Shown piece after piece: positions 1 through 8,690 of a stretch of 64,000 nucleotides of DNA (the first letter of the stretch is position 1; each line of letters opens with the position of its first letter). Source of the stretch: Alcanivorax sp. S6407. Its GTDB lineage: Bacteria > Pseudomonadota > Gammaproteobacteria > Pseudomonadales > Alcanivoracaceae. The stretch covers positions 124,001 to 188,000 of the forward strand of contig NZ_JALKBH010000002.1 of the NCBI RefSeq assembly GCF_023016115.1, written 5' to 3'. Position numbers and translations under genes: made by a program. The notes under the pieces were generated by a model. The model did not search any database. It worked only from the letters and a program-made list of their open reading frames with translations, and had not been told where the DNA came from.

Positions 1-130
1 CAGAAAGAGAGGAGAATGGAAGAAATGGAGACTGAATTATATTCAGGGAGGTGACAATGAAAGCGGGTATTGAAGCGTATCGCGGATAGAAAACATCGGG
101 CCAGCCCCATCACAAGGCAGGCCATGCCGC

Positions 131-164
131 GGCAAGGGAGAAGGGCACCAGCCCCTCCCCTGCC
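131..164 (-). terminator. Hairpin downstream of cysC
   Basis: An imperfect 10-bp stem (GGCAAGGGAG pairing with CTCCCCTGCC, one mismatch) encloses a second small stem (GGGC/GCCC). It begins 15 bases past the cysC stop. There is no clear T-run after it on the minus strand, so this is a possible factor-assisted terminator or 3'-end stabiliser. Bases 1-130 hold nothing I can recognise. Confidence 0.4.
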
Positions 165-178
165 GGGCCAGAGGCAAC

Positions 179-799
179 TTACAGCCCCAGCTGCTCAATA
201 ATCTGGCGCACACAACCTTCAATATCGTTTTCTGCGGTATTGATGGTAATTTCAGCCTTCTCCGGCGCCTCATAAGGACTATCGATGCCGGTAAATTCCT
301 TGATTTCACCTGCCCGGGCTTTCTTGTAAAGCCCTTTGGGGTCACGCTTCTCACACTCTTCCAGAGGAGCATGAACAAAAACCTCAAGGAACTCGCCATC
401 GTCAAACAAGGCGCGAGCCGCATCCCGGTCTGCACGGAAAGGACTGATAAAGGCAGTAACCACGATCAAGCCGGCATCCACCATCAGCTTCGCCACCTCG
501 GAAACCCGGCGAATATTCTCCGTGCGATCTTCATCGCTCATGCCCAGGTTTTTGTTCAGACCATGGCGCACATTGTCGCCATCCAGCAAATAGGTGTGCT
601 TGCCCTGCTCCGTCAGCGCCACTTCCAGAGCATTGGCAATCGTAGACTTGCCCGCCCCGGAAAGCCCGGTCAACCACAGACACTTCGGCGCCTGCCCCTT
701 AACCTTGGCCCGGTCAGCCTTGGAAATATTGGTTTCATGCCACACGACGTGGGCTTTGGATTCGTTGGCTTTTTCCTGGTACGGAGACTTGTCAGACAT
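179..799 (-). CDS. cysC: Adenylyl-sulfate (APS) kinase CysC
   Basis: Phosphorylates adenosine 5'-phosphosulfate with ATP to give PAPS, in the cytoplasm. The 206-aa protein has the usual length of stand-alone CysC. The P-loop GLSGAGKS is at residues 45-52. The [14 protein letters not shown] substrate segment follows at about 73-86, then the [11 protein letters not shown] helix. The [10 protein letters not shown] and [12 protein letters not shown] segments typical of the family are also present. It is not next to cysDN, so it is unlikely to be only the assimilatory gene. It lies at the distal end of a polysaccharide locus that encodes three PAPS-dependent sulfotransferases, so I infer that it supplies PAPS for sugar sulfation. 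Family assignment is certain; the dedicated role is inference. Confidence 0.95.
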   Translation of the reverse strand: MSDKSPYQEKANESKAHVVWHETNISKADRAKVKGQAPKCLWLTGLSGAGKSTIANALEVALTEQGKHTYLLDGDNVRHGLNKNLGMSDEDRTENIRRVSEVAKLMVDAGLIVVTAFISPFRADRDAARALFDDGEFLEVFVHAPLEECEKRDPKGLYKKARAGEIKEFTGIDSPYEAPEKAEITINTAENDIEGCVRQIIEQLGL

Positions 800-818
800 G
801 CGTAATTCCTTAGTTCAA

Positions 819-860
819 AGTTGCGAGTTACGAGTTGCGAGTTGCGAGTTACGAAAAGCA
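819..860. repeat. Heptamer array, left end of four-helix-bundle cassette
   Basis: Tandem 7-bp units (GAGTTGC, GAGTTAC) run from about 819 to 855. The array ends with CGAGTTACGAAAAGCA at 845-860, four bases from the stop codon of the four-helix-bundle gene. This end matches, in inverse orientation, 1272-1287 on the other side of that gene at 14 of 16 positions. Confidence 0.8.
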
Positions 861-863
861 ACT

Positions 864-1220
864 TCAACACTCATTCAATTCCCGCCTGATGCCATGAATC
901 AAAGCACCAAGCATTCTGGAAAGTTGGTCGGTTTCTGAAAGCCATTTACCGGCTACCGTGTCATCGATGTAGTCGATTTCGCTTCCTATATGTACCTGGG
1001 TTCGGAGCTCTCCAACCGAGCCTTTTGCATAGCTCCAGAACCGTCCCCTGTCCTTGAGGGAAACCCTCTCGAAGCCCTCAGCAATGTTGCTGGGCACCGA
1101 CAAAGCGGACCGGGTAATCTGATCCTTGAATCCATAGTCCCGGCATTCCTTGAAGTGCCGAAACATTTCCACGCTTAACGCCACAGAACGGCACCATACT
1201 TCCATTTCTTCAAATCGCAT
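864..1220 (-). CDS. Four-helix-bundle protein (S23 / IVP family)
   Basis: A 118-aa alpha-helical protein of the family first seen in 23S rRNA intervening sequences and related to the Avd accessory protein of diversity-generating retroelements. Family hallmarks visible are the start MRFEEMEVW, the central SALSVPSNIAEGFER motif, and KGSVGELRTQV. The start at 1220 is preferred over the in-frame ATG at 1250: family members begin with this MxFExxEVW segment, and AAGGAG lies upstream of it. The molecular function of free-standing members is not established. The gene is closely bracketed by inverted heptamer arrays (819-860 and 1272-1305), unlike a normal operon member, which suggests that it travels as a cassette. 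Confidence 0.85.
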   Translation of the reverse strand: MRFEEMEVWCRSVALSVEMFRHFKECRDYGFKDQITRSALSVPSNIAEGFERVSLKDRGRFWSYAKGSVGELRTQVHIGSEIDYIDDTVAGKWLSETDQLSRMLGALIHGIRRELNEC

Positions 1221-1268
1221 CCTTGCTTTGCTCCTTTTTACCGAGGACATCCTTGTCCCGTATTAATA

Positions 1269-1305
1269 TTTTGCCTTTCGAAACTCGAAACTCGAACCTC
1301 GTTAC
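1269..1305. repeat. Heptamer array, right end of four-helix-bundle cassette
   Basis: Period-7 units (CGAAACT, CGAAACT, CGAACCT) lie between the four-helix-bundle gene and the SLC13 permease, ending 7 bases from the permease stop codon. The reverse complement of 1272-1287 is CGAGTTTCGAAAGGCA. It recurs exactly at 63860-63875 and nearly exactly, inverted, at 845-860. Confidence 0.8.
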
Positions 1306-1311
1306 TGCTTT

Positions 1312-3084
1312 TTAAAACCCCCACACCATCGGAATCACCACAAGACTAATCACCCCCACCACCAAACTCATCGGCAACCCTATCCGCACATAATCCCGGA
1401 AGGTATAGCCGCCGGGGCCCATGACCATCAGGTTGGTCTGGTAGCCCAGGGGGGTCATGAAGCTCGCGGATGCAGCGAACATCACGGCAACGATAAAAGG
1501 CATCGGGCTCACGCCCAGCTGCTCCGCCACACCAATGGCAATGGGGAACACCAGCACGGCAGCGGCGTTGTTGGTGATCATTTCGGTGAATGCCGCGGTC
1601 AGCAGGTAGATGATTACCAGCGCCATGAACGGTGACAGGCCATTGTCCGGAAAGGCTTCCTGCACAATCCAGGCAGCGGCGCCGCTGGTTTCCATGGCCT
1701 TGCCAAGGGCGAAGGAGGCGCCGATCACCACCAGCACCGGTAAATTCACACTCACATTCATACGTGAACGGTTCACCGTCACACAGCGAAACGCCAGCAT
1801 CAGGCCAGCGGCCACCATGGCAGCCTCCAGAGTGGAAGCCAGCCCGACCACATTGGCCAGTACCATGGCCACGAGAATCCCCACGGCAATGGGCGCACGG
1901 CGGAAATCCGGCGGCGTGGAATCCTTCAACGGGCTCACCAGCATGAAATCCCGCCGGTAGCGATACTGCTCCACGAACTGTTCACTGGTTTCCAGCAGCA
2001 GGGTATCGCCCACCCGCAGCACCAGCTCACCCACCTTGCCGGCCATACGCTGGCCATTGCGGCTGATACTCAGAATCGCCGCCTGGTAACGGGTACGGAA
2101 ACCGGTTTCCTTGACGCTCTTGCCGATCCCCGGAAATTCCGGGCTCAGTACCACCTCGACCAGGTGACGCTGATGGTTGTTCAAGCCCAGCTTGTGTACT
2201 GCACCATGGGCGGACTGTAGCCCATTGATACGCTGCAGCTCACGGGCACACTCCGGCACACCCACAAACGCCAGCAGATCTCCCTCCTGGAGGGTCATCT
2301 CCGGGCCCACCGCGGTGAACAGTTTTTCACCGCGCTGGATTTCGGTCAGGTAGCCATAGGTCAGATTCCGCAGCCCGGCATCCTGAATGGTGCGGCCCGC
2401 CAGATTACTGCCGCTGGCGACAATCATTTCCACATGATACTCGCGGGCATGCTCCCACTGCTCCACCATGCCCTCGCGCTCGGGCAGCAGATAGCGGCTC
2501 ACCAGCAACATGAACAGGCCACCGCCCAGCAACACCGGAATACCCACCCAGGCCACATCAAAGATGCCAAAGGCCGGCAGCCCCCGTTCCTGTACCAGGC
2601 CATCCACCACCAGGTTGGTGCTGGTGCCGATCAACGTACAGGTGCCACCGAGAATGGCCGCATAGCTGAGCGGCAGAAGCAGCTTGGATGCCGACAGCTT
2701 CAACCGTTGGGCCCACTCCTGCACCGCCGGAATCATCATCGCCACCACGGTGGTGTTATTCAGGAAGGCACTGAGCAGGGAGGCCGGAGCGATCAGTCGC
2801 ATCTGGCTGGAGAGCACGGTTTTGGGCTGGCCAAGCAGTCGGTGCGCCACCCAGTAAATGGCGCCCGTATCCCGCAAGGCCGCCGCCACCACATACAAGG
2901 CCGCAATCGTCATCAGGCCCGGGTTGGCAAACCCCGCCAGCGCCTCACCCGGGGTGATGATCCCCGCCACCAGCACCAGTACCAGCGCCGCCATCATGGT
3001 CAGGTCCGCAGGCACGCGATTAGTCGCCAGCGCCCCCAGCACCGAGGCCACAATCAGCAGGGTAATCAGGATATCCAGGCTCAC
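1312..3084 (-). CDS. SLC13-family permease with two RCK_C (TrkA-C) domains
   Basis: Polytopic inner-membrane anion transporter of 590 aa. Two hydrophobic halves (about 1-205 and 395-590) flank a cytoplasmic insert carrying two RCK_C-like domains (about 215-295 and 305-390). Each half has a substrate/sodium-site loop typical of the family: GTSTNLVVDG in the N half and GYQTNLMVMGPG in the C half, with FLNNTTVVA and ITNNAAAVLV on the paired hairpins. SLC13 proteins with RCK_C inserts include the sulfate transporters of the algal SLT type, but others carry different anions. The gene lies next to cysC, apart from the repeat cassette between them, and in a locus with sulfotransferases. Sulfate uptake is therefore the likeliest role, though inferred. 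Substrate could also be a dicarboxylate or another oxyanion. Confidence 0.85.
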   Translation of the reverse strand: MSLDILITLLIVASVLGALATNRVPADLTMMAALVLVLVAGIITPGEALAGFANPGLMTIAALYVVAAALRDTGAIYWVAHRLLGQPKTVLSSQMRLIAPASLLSAFLNNTTVVAMMIPAVQEWAQRLKLSASKLLLPLSYAAILGGTCTLIGTSTNLVVDGLVQERGLPAFGIFDVAWVGIPVLLGGGLFMLLVSRYLLPEREGMVEQWEHAREYHVEMIVASGSNLAGRTIQDAGLRNLTYGYLTEIQRGEKLFTAVGPEMTLQEGDLLAFVGVPECARELQRINGLQSAHGAVHKLGLNNHQRHLVEVVLSPEFPGIGKSVKETGFRTRYQAAILSISRNGQRMAGKVGELVLRVGDTLLLETSEQFVEQYRYRRDFMLVSPLKDSTPPDFRRAPIAVGILVAMVLANVVGLASTLEAAMVAAGLMLAFRCVTVNRSRMNVSVNLPVLVVIGASFALGKAMETSGAAAWIVQEAFPDNGLSPFMALVIIYLLTAAFTEMITNNAAAVLVFPIAIGVAEQLGVSPMPFIVAVMFAASASFMTPLGYQTNLMVMGPGGYTFRDYVRIGLPMSLVVGVISLVVIPMVWGF

Positions 3085-3189
3085 TCAGCGAATCCTTCCG
3101 GCGCAGCACAATTGATCATAAAAGGCGCATTTTACAGCGAAAAATGGATATAAAAAGTGATTTTTGATTCAAAATAGGAATAAGGAAAG

Positions 3190-3501
3190 AGCCAGCCCCC
3201 ATCGCGATGGAACCACTGCTCCCACAAAACAGCTAAGCCTCCAGGCCGCGGGTTCATTGTTGAAGCTCTCTGTGCTCGTCAGGGTATGCTTGCAAGCGAA
3301 TAGCCAATCCTTCGTCTGCAAGCAGACGCCACAATAAGCCCCCCTCCCCCTTAGATGGCCCAAGGTTTGGCCTTTGATTATCCTTGCAGCTTGAAGCTTG
3401 CGGCTTCTGACTCCCCCATTGCCTTGCGAGCAAGGCTCCTACACCGGCTCTGCCTCATTCCCACAGGAGTCCATGCTCGCATGACGATAAGCGCAAGCGA
3501 G
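3190..3501. repeat. Intergenic repeat island (REP palindromes plus heptamers)
   Basis: The 445-base gap between the SLC13 permease and the ABC flippase has no gene. It contains several palindromic modules: an ATCGCGATGGAACCACTGCTCC type (3200-3225), a GCTCGTCAGGGTATGCTTGC type (3276-3300), TCTGCAAGCAGA (3313-3324), the REP core CCTTGCGAGCAAGG (3422-3435), and GTCCATGCTCGCATGAC (3469-3485). A heptamer array (CTTGCAG, CTTGAAG, CTTGCGG) spans 3383-3410. All module types recur elsewhere in the window. Confidence 0.75.
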
Positions 3502-3529
3502 CCTTTACCCATGGCAAATCACTGCGCCG

Positions 3530-5326
3530 TCAGGAATGCTCCGCCATGCGCCTGAAGGTTGCGTTGTTCTCTGACAGCTCCTGATAGGATCCCTGATCAA
3601 TCACCCTGCCCTGATCCATCAGGTAAATGGTGTCACACTGCTTCACCGTACTCAGCCGGTGCGCAATCATGATGATGGTCTTCTTGCCCGAGAAATCATG
3701 CACCGCATCCATGATCATTTTCTCGGTAATCCCATCCAGCGCACTGGTCGCCTCATCCAGCACCAGCACATCAGCATCGTGATATAGCGCCCTGGCAATT
3801 CCGATACGCTGCCGCTGCCCACCGGAAAGTTGCACACCGCGCTCGCCTACCCGGGTATCCAGCCCCTCTGGCAACTCTGCCAGCAATTCATCCAGATGCG
3901 CCATGGACGCAGCCCTGCGAACCTTGTCCTCGTCAATCAGGCTCTCGGGCAAGCCAAAAGCAATGTTCTCACGAATACTGTTATCCGAAAGAAAGATCGA
4001 CTGGGGAACAAAACCCAACCCGTTTTGCCAGGCGCGGCGGTTGTCTTCGGTCAAACGTTGACCATCGATCAACACACGTCCCTGCTGGGGGGATATCAGC
4101 CCCAACAAGATATCAATCACCGTGGATTTCCCGGAACCAGATGCCCCCACCAGCCCAATCACCTTATTGACGGGGATCTGCATACTCAGTCCATCCAGTG
4201 CAGGAGCCTCTTTGCCGGGGTAACAAAAGGAAATGTCGTCAAGCGCAATAACCTCGCGGGGAACCAACCGCTCACGGGTTATCTCGGCACTCGCCCCTCC
4301 AGCCAGTGCGCTGGCGCGCAAATCATCCCGCAGGGATTCAAACGCAGTGAGGCCGCCGCGAATCAGGGATACACCGTTATAAACTTGCTGAAAGGCGGGG
4401 AGTAACTTGAAACCCGCCAGCGCATACACCGACAGTACCGGCAGCACACTGGCGAAATTCCCGTCATGAGAAAACAGCAGATACAGCACCAGGATGATTA
4501 CGCTGGAAAACGCTACCAGCTCCATGGCATAGCGGGGCATAAGGGTTAGCGCCTGGTTCCCACCATTGGCATCAGCCAATTGATGGCTGGCATGCTCGAA
4601 ACGCTGGATAAATAGCTCCTGACGCCCGAGTAACAGGGAATCCTTGATGCCACCAAACCCCTCGCCCATCAGCATGAAACGCTGCCTTTGGGTAGCACTG
4701 ATCTTCTTGCCATTACGAATCAGGCGGCGTTTCACCAATTGGTAAAGAAGAAGATAGGCGCTGGCGAAGATCAGCAAACCACCAATGGCAACCAGGGGGT
4801 TATAGAAGAAAATCACTGTCGCCATCAACGCGGCCATCACCAGCTTGGCATTCATCTGCATGAGAGGATTGATGATGGCGTTGGTCACTCTTTGCGTTTC
4901 GTGAGCAATCTTGTTCACCAGCTGGCTACTGCTGCCGCCGGCATGGAATAACCAGGGCTGATGCATGTAATGACGAAACAAGCGGCTACTAAGCTCGCTG
5001 CCCACACGGGCGCCATACATGGAGAGGCGCCATACCGTAAAAGTGGAAATACAGGCCGCGGTGGCCAGCACGGCGATGACGCAAGCCCCGATTAACAGCA
5101 GGAAGGTCCGGGGCTCGGCAAGGCCCGTGTAGCGATACACATCGCCAATGATCCCGTCACCCTCGATCAGGCTCATATCCCCCACCAGAGCCATGAAAGG
5201 TCCGATAGACGCCACCCCGGCGATCTCGGCAAATGACATCATGACCACCAGGATCTGCAGGCGTTGCAGCTTCTTGCGTTGCTCAGGATTGAGCAGTCGG
5301 TATAACTCTTTCAGTTGGCTCAGCAT
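3530..5326 (-). CDS. ABC transporter, fused permease-ATPase (PglK/MsbA-like flippase)
   Basis: Half-transporter of 598 aa, the expected size for MsbA/PglK-type exporters. The N-terminal membrane domain has about six helices up to residue 330. The C-terminal nucleotide-binding domain shows Walker A (GASGSGKST), the signature LSGGQRQRIGIARAL, Walker B (VLVLDEATSALD) and the H-loop (IMIAHRLSTV). In a glycan locus such proteins usually flip lipid-linked oligosaccharides (PglK) or other lipids. It sits beside a GT25 gene, away from the Wzx/Wzy block, so it may serve a second glycoconjugate or lipid A-type substrate. The exact substrate cannot be read from the sequence. Confidence 0.85.
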   Translation of the reverse strand: MLSQLKELYRLLNPEQRKKLQRLQILVVMMSFAEIAGVASIGPFMALVGDMSLIEGDGIIGDVYRYTGLAEPRTFLLLIGACVIAVLATAACISTFTVWRLSMYGARVGSELSSRLFRHYMHQPWLFHAGGSSSQLVNKIAHETQRVTNAIINPLMQMNAKLVMAALMATVIFFYNPLVAIGGLLIFASAYLLLYQLVKRRLIRNGKKISATQRQRFMLMGEGFGGIKDSLLLGRQELFIQRFEHASHQLADANGGNQALTLMPRYAMELVAFSSVIILVLYLLFSHDGNFASVLPVLSVYALAGFKLLPAFQQVYNGVSLIRGGLTAFESLRDDLRASALAGGASAEITRERLVPREVIALDDISFCYPGKEAPALDGLSMQIPVNKVIGLVGASGSGKSTVIDILLGLISPQQGRVLIDGQRLTEDNRRAWQNGLGFVPQSIFLSDNSIRENIAFGLPESLIDEDKVRRAASMAHLDELLAELPEGLDTRVGERGVQLSGGQRQRIGIARALYHDADVLVLDEATSALDGITEKMIMDAVHDFSGKKTIIMIAHRLSTVKQCDTIYLMDQGRVIDQGSYQELSENNATFRRMAEHS

Positions 5327-5460
5327 TAAAGCAATTCCATCGTTATCATTTGCGCCAATCCACCGTTAAGCGCGGCACCGAATCGGTCAAGGGCCGCAAC
5401 CATGAATGACGCTAAAGACACTCTACGCCATCCCGTGACAGGGGGCGATGCTGGGGGCAT

Positions 5461-6321
5461 CTACCTGAGACGGTAGCCCCAAAGATGTTTGATAAAGATC
5501 ACACCCCATTTCTTGAGCCACAGATTGAATCGACCACGCCGGATCACCATGCGCTCTGCGAAAGAAGTGGGCTTGGCCGTTTTCATGGCCCTGAACTGAT
5601 TGTCAGCGGAAATATGGGATTCCAGCGCCTCCGACTGGACGAAGACAGGGGAATCCACAAAAAGGAGGTTGATATCCAGCGCCTCTCTCAGTCTACGCCA
5701 GTCATCGCAGAGATAGCGCAGAGGAGATTGAACAGCCAGATAGCGTTCCGCTGCACCTCGACCGATAAGGTAGGCGTGCGACAGCCAGACACCCTGCTCC
5801 TTGTCCACATACAGATTCAGTTTCACCCCGGGGATATTAGACCTGACCCGCCGGCACAGCGAGGTATCGCTGTGTACAGGCTTTGGCCCAAGATGGCAGG
5901 CAAAATCCGTATTCTTCGCCTGCCGCAACAACCTCACGATGCCTTCCAGTTGTGCCAGAAAGTGCTCCGATGTGGGTTGAATGTCATCCTCCAACACCAA
6001 CAGATAATCCGCGCTGGAACCGTTAACAAACTGCTGAATCACCGCATAGTGAGATTTCGAACACCCGACTTCACCGGTGAGAGGTTGACGGTGGTAGGTT
6101 TCCTGAAACGCCTCCGTATCCACGCCCTCCAACACATAATCGGCAGGCGGGTTACGCAGGTCTGTCGCTTCCCAGTAGTGCTCCACCCAAGGCTTGGGCA
6201 ACCCTTCCTGGCAGAGCAATGAGCGACGATCCGCTGCGTCCTGCAGCGAGATGATAGCGACAGGAACGGCCCCCTCCGTTTTCCGGGAATCGACACAACG
6301 CAGGGGGATAAAATCGCTCAT
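5461..6321 (-). CDS. Glycosyltransferase family 25
   Basis: Predicted LPS-type glycosyltransferase of 286 aa. The N-terminal VAIISLQDAADRR segment is the GT25 entry motif, and LVLEDDIQP supplies the acidic metal or nucleotide-sugar site. GT25 enzymes commonly transfer galactose or a related hexose to lipooligosaccharide or other acceptors. The start was placed at the ATG at 6321; the longer frame begins with TTG at 6345. It lies 134 bases upstream of the ABC flippase in the same direction, so the two may act on one glycan. Donor and acceptor are unknown. Confidence 0.75.
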   Translation of the reverse strand: MSDFIPLRCVDSRKTEGAVPVAIISLQDAADRRSLLCQEGLPKPWVEHYWEATDLRNPPADYVLEGVDTEAFQETYHRQPLTGEVGCSKSHYAVIQQFVNGSSADYLLVLEDDIQPTSEHFLAQLEGIVRLLRQAKNTDFACHLGPKPVHSDTSLCRRVRSNIPGVKLNLYVDKEQGVWLSHAYLIGRGAAERYLAVQSPLRYLCDDWRRLREALDINLLFVDSPVFVQSEALESHISADNQFRAMKTAKPTSFAERMVIRRGRFNLWLKKWGVIFIKHLWGYRLR

Positions 6322-6475
6322 CAACAACGGCTCACTGGTACTCAAAGGGCTCTTTCAGCGGAAAATCGTAAAGCAAAGGCGGATTGTACATGCCAAGCGC
6401 CTAACCCGCAGCCGCCCAGCGGCCCTTTACGCATCAGGCCCTTTCCTTCTCCGATAACGGGCCGTCCTGCGGACG

Positions 6476-6690
6476 GATCGCCTTGCGAGCAAGGCTCCTA
6501 CAAAAGCTCAGCCTCCCCCCCGTAGGAGTCCATGCTCGCATGACGATGAGCGCAAGCGAGCCCTTCCCCGCAGCAGTGGTCCCACCAAGAAAAGCGCGTC
6601 GCGCCTTCGCCTTTGATTTACCTTGCAGCTTGAAGCTTGCAGCTCTGCCCCTGACTTTCCTCGCAGCTGGTAGCTCATAGCTCACAGCTA
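6476..6690. repeat. Intergenic repeat island ending at the beta-CASP gene stop
   Basis: Within the 380-base gene-free gap (6322-6701) there is a REP core (CCTTGCGAGCAAGG, 6482-6495) and a GTCCATGCTCGCATGACGAT module (6528-6547). Two heptamer arrays follow, at 6622-6650 (CTTGCAG, CTTGAAG) and 6660-6690 (CTCGCAG, CTGGTAG, CTCATAG, CTCACAG). The second array stops about 12 bases from the stop codon of the nuclease gene. Confidence 0.75.
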
Positions 6691-6701
6691 ATATCTGCTC
6701 T

Positions 6702-8159
6702 TCAAGGACACCACACCTTCACCGGCAATCCCCACCGCCCATATTGCGCCTCCAACGCTGCCTGCAATCCCGCCTTGGCTTCCGCATCCCCATGCACCAC
6801 CCGCACCTCCTGCGGCTGATCCTGCATCCCCGCCACAAAATCCAGCAAATCCTGCTGATCCCCGTGAGCGGAGTAGCCACTGATGGAGGTCACCGGCACC
6901 GAAATCGAATAACGCTCGCCATCCAGCTCCACCTCCCCGCCCTGGCCCTGCTGCTGAATCGCCCGCCCCGGCGTGCCCCAGGCCTGATACCCCACAAACA
7001 GCAGGTTATGGCGGGCATCCCCCAGCATGGCCTTGAGATAGTTCATGATGCGGCCACCGGCACACATGCCACTGGCGGCAATCACCACCGCCGGCCGGGC
7101 ACTGTCCGCCAGATGCCGCACCATGCGCATATGGGCATCGTGATCATCCACGGTCAGCAACTGCTCGAACCCCAGCGGCCTGCGCCCTTCATCCAGGCGC
7201 TCCCGGGCTTCCTCATCCCAGAACGCATCCAGTTCCCGGTACACCCGGGTAAACCGGCTGGCCAGCGGCGAATCCAGCACAATGGGCAATTCATCCCAGT
7301 CGAGGTGTTCGTTCATGGCAGCGGAGCGATGGCGATGAATCAGTCCTTCCAGCTCATACAGCAGCTCCTGGGTGCGGCCAATACTGAACGCCGGGATCAA
7401 CAGCGTGCCCTTATCTTCCATAGCCCGCAGCAGTGCCCGCTCCAGCCGCGCCGAACGGGCTGCCCGGCCCTCATGCATGCGATCCCCGTAGGTGCTCTCG
7501 ATCACCAGGCAATCCGCCCGGTACGGCGATTGCGCCGATCGCAGAATCGGCGCCAGCCTGGCCCCCAGATCCCCGGAAAACACCGTCACATGCCCCTGCG
7601 AATCCCGGCAAGACACCGAGGCCGAGCCCAGAATGTGCCCCGCCGGCAACAGCTGGATAAAGGCCTTCTCTCCCCCCGCGCCCCTCTCCAGAGGTAACGC
7701 CACCCAGTCCTCATAGGGCACTGCCACCAGCCGCTCATCCAGCAGCTTCAGGAACGCCTCCACCTGCGCAGGCTGGCGACTGATCCCCAGCTTGAAGGCA
7801 TCTTCCAGCACAATCGGCAACAACCGGGCCGACGGCTCACTGCAATACACCGGCCCGTCGTAGCCGGCCGCAAACAACCACGGCAGCCGCCCCACATGAT
7901 CAATATGCACATGGGTCAGCACCACCGCCTGAATACGGGAGATATCGAAATCAATAGAAAGATCCGACGCGGACGCGCCAGCCGGGCCGGTATCACGGCC
8001 CTGAAACAACCCACAGTCAATCAGCACAGATGCCGAGTCACTCACCACCCACTCATGGGCAGACCCCGTCACCCCCTGCACCGCACCATGGTGCACTACA
8101 TCCGGAAACACCTCATCCTGAGGCCGAACACGACAATCCATGTCTAAAACTCGCTTCAT
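6702..8159 (-). CDS. Beta-CASP metallo-beta-lactamase-fold RNA-processing-type hydrolase
   Basis: A 485-aa cytoplasmic protein of the CPSF/YsH1-like bacterial branch: an MBL core, an inserted beta-CASP domain and a C-terminal RMMBL segment. Visible motifs are HVHIDH (motif 2), PAGHILGSAS, FSGDLGA (motif 4), ESTYGDR, IAASGMCAGGRIMNYL (beta-CASP motif B region) and ISGYSAHGDQQDL with VVHGD near the end. Family members are zinc-dependent RNA (some DNA) nucleases. No KH domain is seen. It has no evident link to polysaccharide synthesis and may be a passenger gene between the flippase/GT25 block and wecA. An alternative start is an ATG six codons in. Confidence 0.85.
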   Translation of the reverse strand: MKRVLDMDCRVRPQDEVFPDVVHHGAVQGVTGSAHEWVVSDSASVLIDCGLFQGRDTGPAGASASDLSIDFDISRIQAVVLTHVHIDHVGRLPWLFAAGYDGPVYCSEPSARLLPIVLEDAFKLGISRQPAQVEAFLKLLDERLVAVPYEDWVALPLERGAGGEKAFIQLLPAGHILGSASVSCRDSQGHVTVFSGDLGARLAPILRSAQSPYRADCLVIESTYGDRMHEGRAARSARLERALLRAMEDKGTLLIPAFSIGRTQELLYELEGLIHRHRSAAMNEHLDWDELPIVLDSPLASRFTRVYRELDAFWDEEARERLDEGRRPLGFEQLLTVDDHDAHMRMVRHLADSARPAVVIAASGMCAGGRIMNYLKAMLGDARHNLLFVGYQAWGTPGRAIQQQGQGGEVELDGERYSISVPVTSISGYSAHGDQQDLLDFVAGMQDQPQEVRVVHGDAEAKAGLQAALEAQYGRWGLPVKVWCP

Positions 8160-8319
8160 GCATCACGCAACAAGCAACACGCCAATCCCTGGCGCACCCT
8201 CAATGTGGACAGCTTAGGCCCTTTACCCCCCCTCGCCCATCCCCCAAATGTAGCAGTCGTTTCCATCCGCACCACCGCCGCAGGAGCGCTCTGTGATCGT
8301 CAGGGTCAATCACAGGCAT

Positions 8320-8690
8320 GATTGGGTGTATTCTCGTGGGAGCGGTGGTCCCACCGCGATGGGAGTTACAAGGAAAGGAAAAGGCAGCTTTAAGCTATGA
8401 GCTTCGAGCTGTGAGGGAAATCAAAAGCCAGAGCCGGGGTTCAGGCAAAGGTTTGGCTTTTTGTGGGAGTCTGCTTGCAGACGAAGGTTTTGGATATTCG
8501 CGTGCAAGCACGCTCCCACAATGAACCCGCAGCGGGGGGGGCTTGGGCAGTGGTTCCGCCGCGAAGACCGTCCGTAGGCCTGCCTGCAGGCGATCTTTAG
8601 ATTTTGCCCTTCCTTGCAGCTTGCAGCTTGAGGCTTGTAGCTGCCTTTAACCTTGCCTTCCCTTTCAACTTTCAACTTTCAACTTTGAAC
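8320..8690. repeat. Composite repeat element with inverted heptamer ends, overlapping the wecA stop
   Basis: The 505-base gap 8160-8664 has no gene. It holds a GGAGCGGTGGTCCCACCGC palindrome (8340-8358), a heptamer array in GAGCTNN orientation (8386-8415) followed by GGGAAATCAAAAGC, then TCTGCTTGCAGA and other REP-like stems. An oppositely oriented array (CTTGCAG units, 8613-8644) comes next. A further array of TTTCAAC units (8663-8690) runs into the wecA coding end and provides its last codons and stop. The two outer arrays form an inverted pair. Confidence 0.75.
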
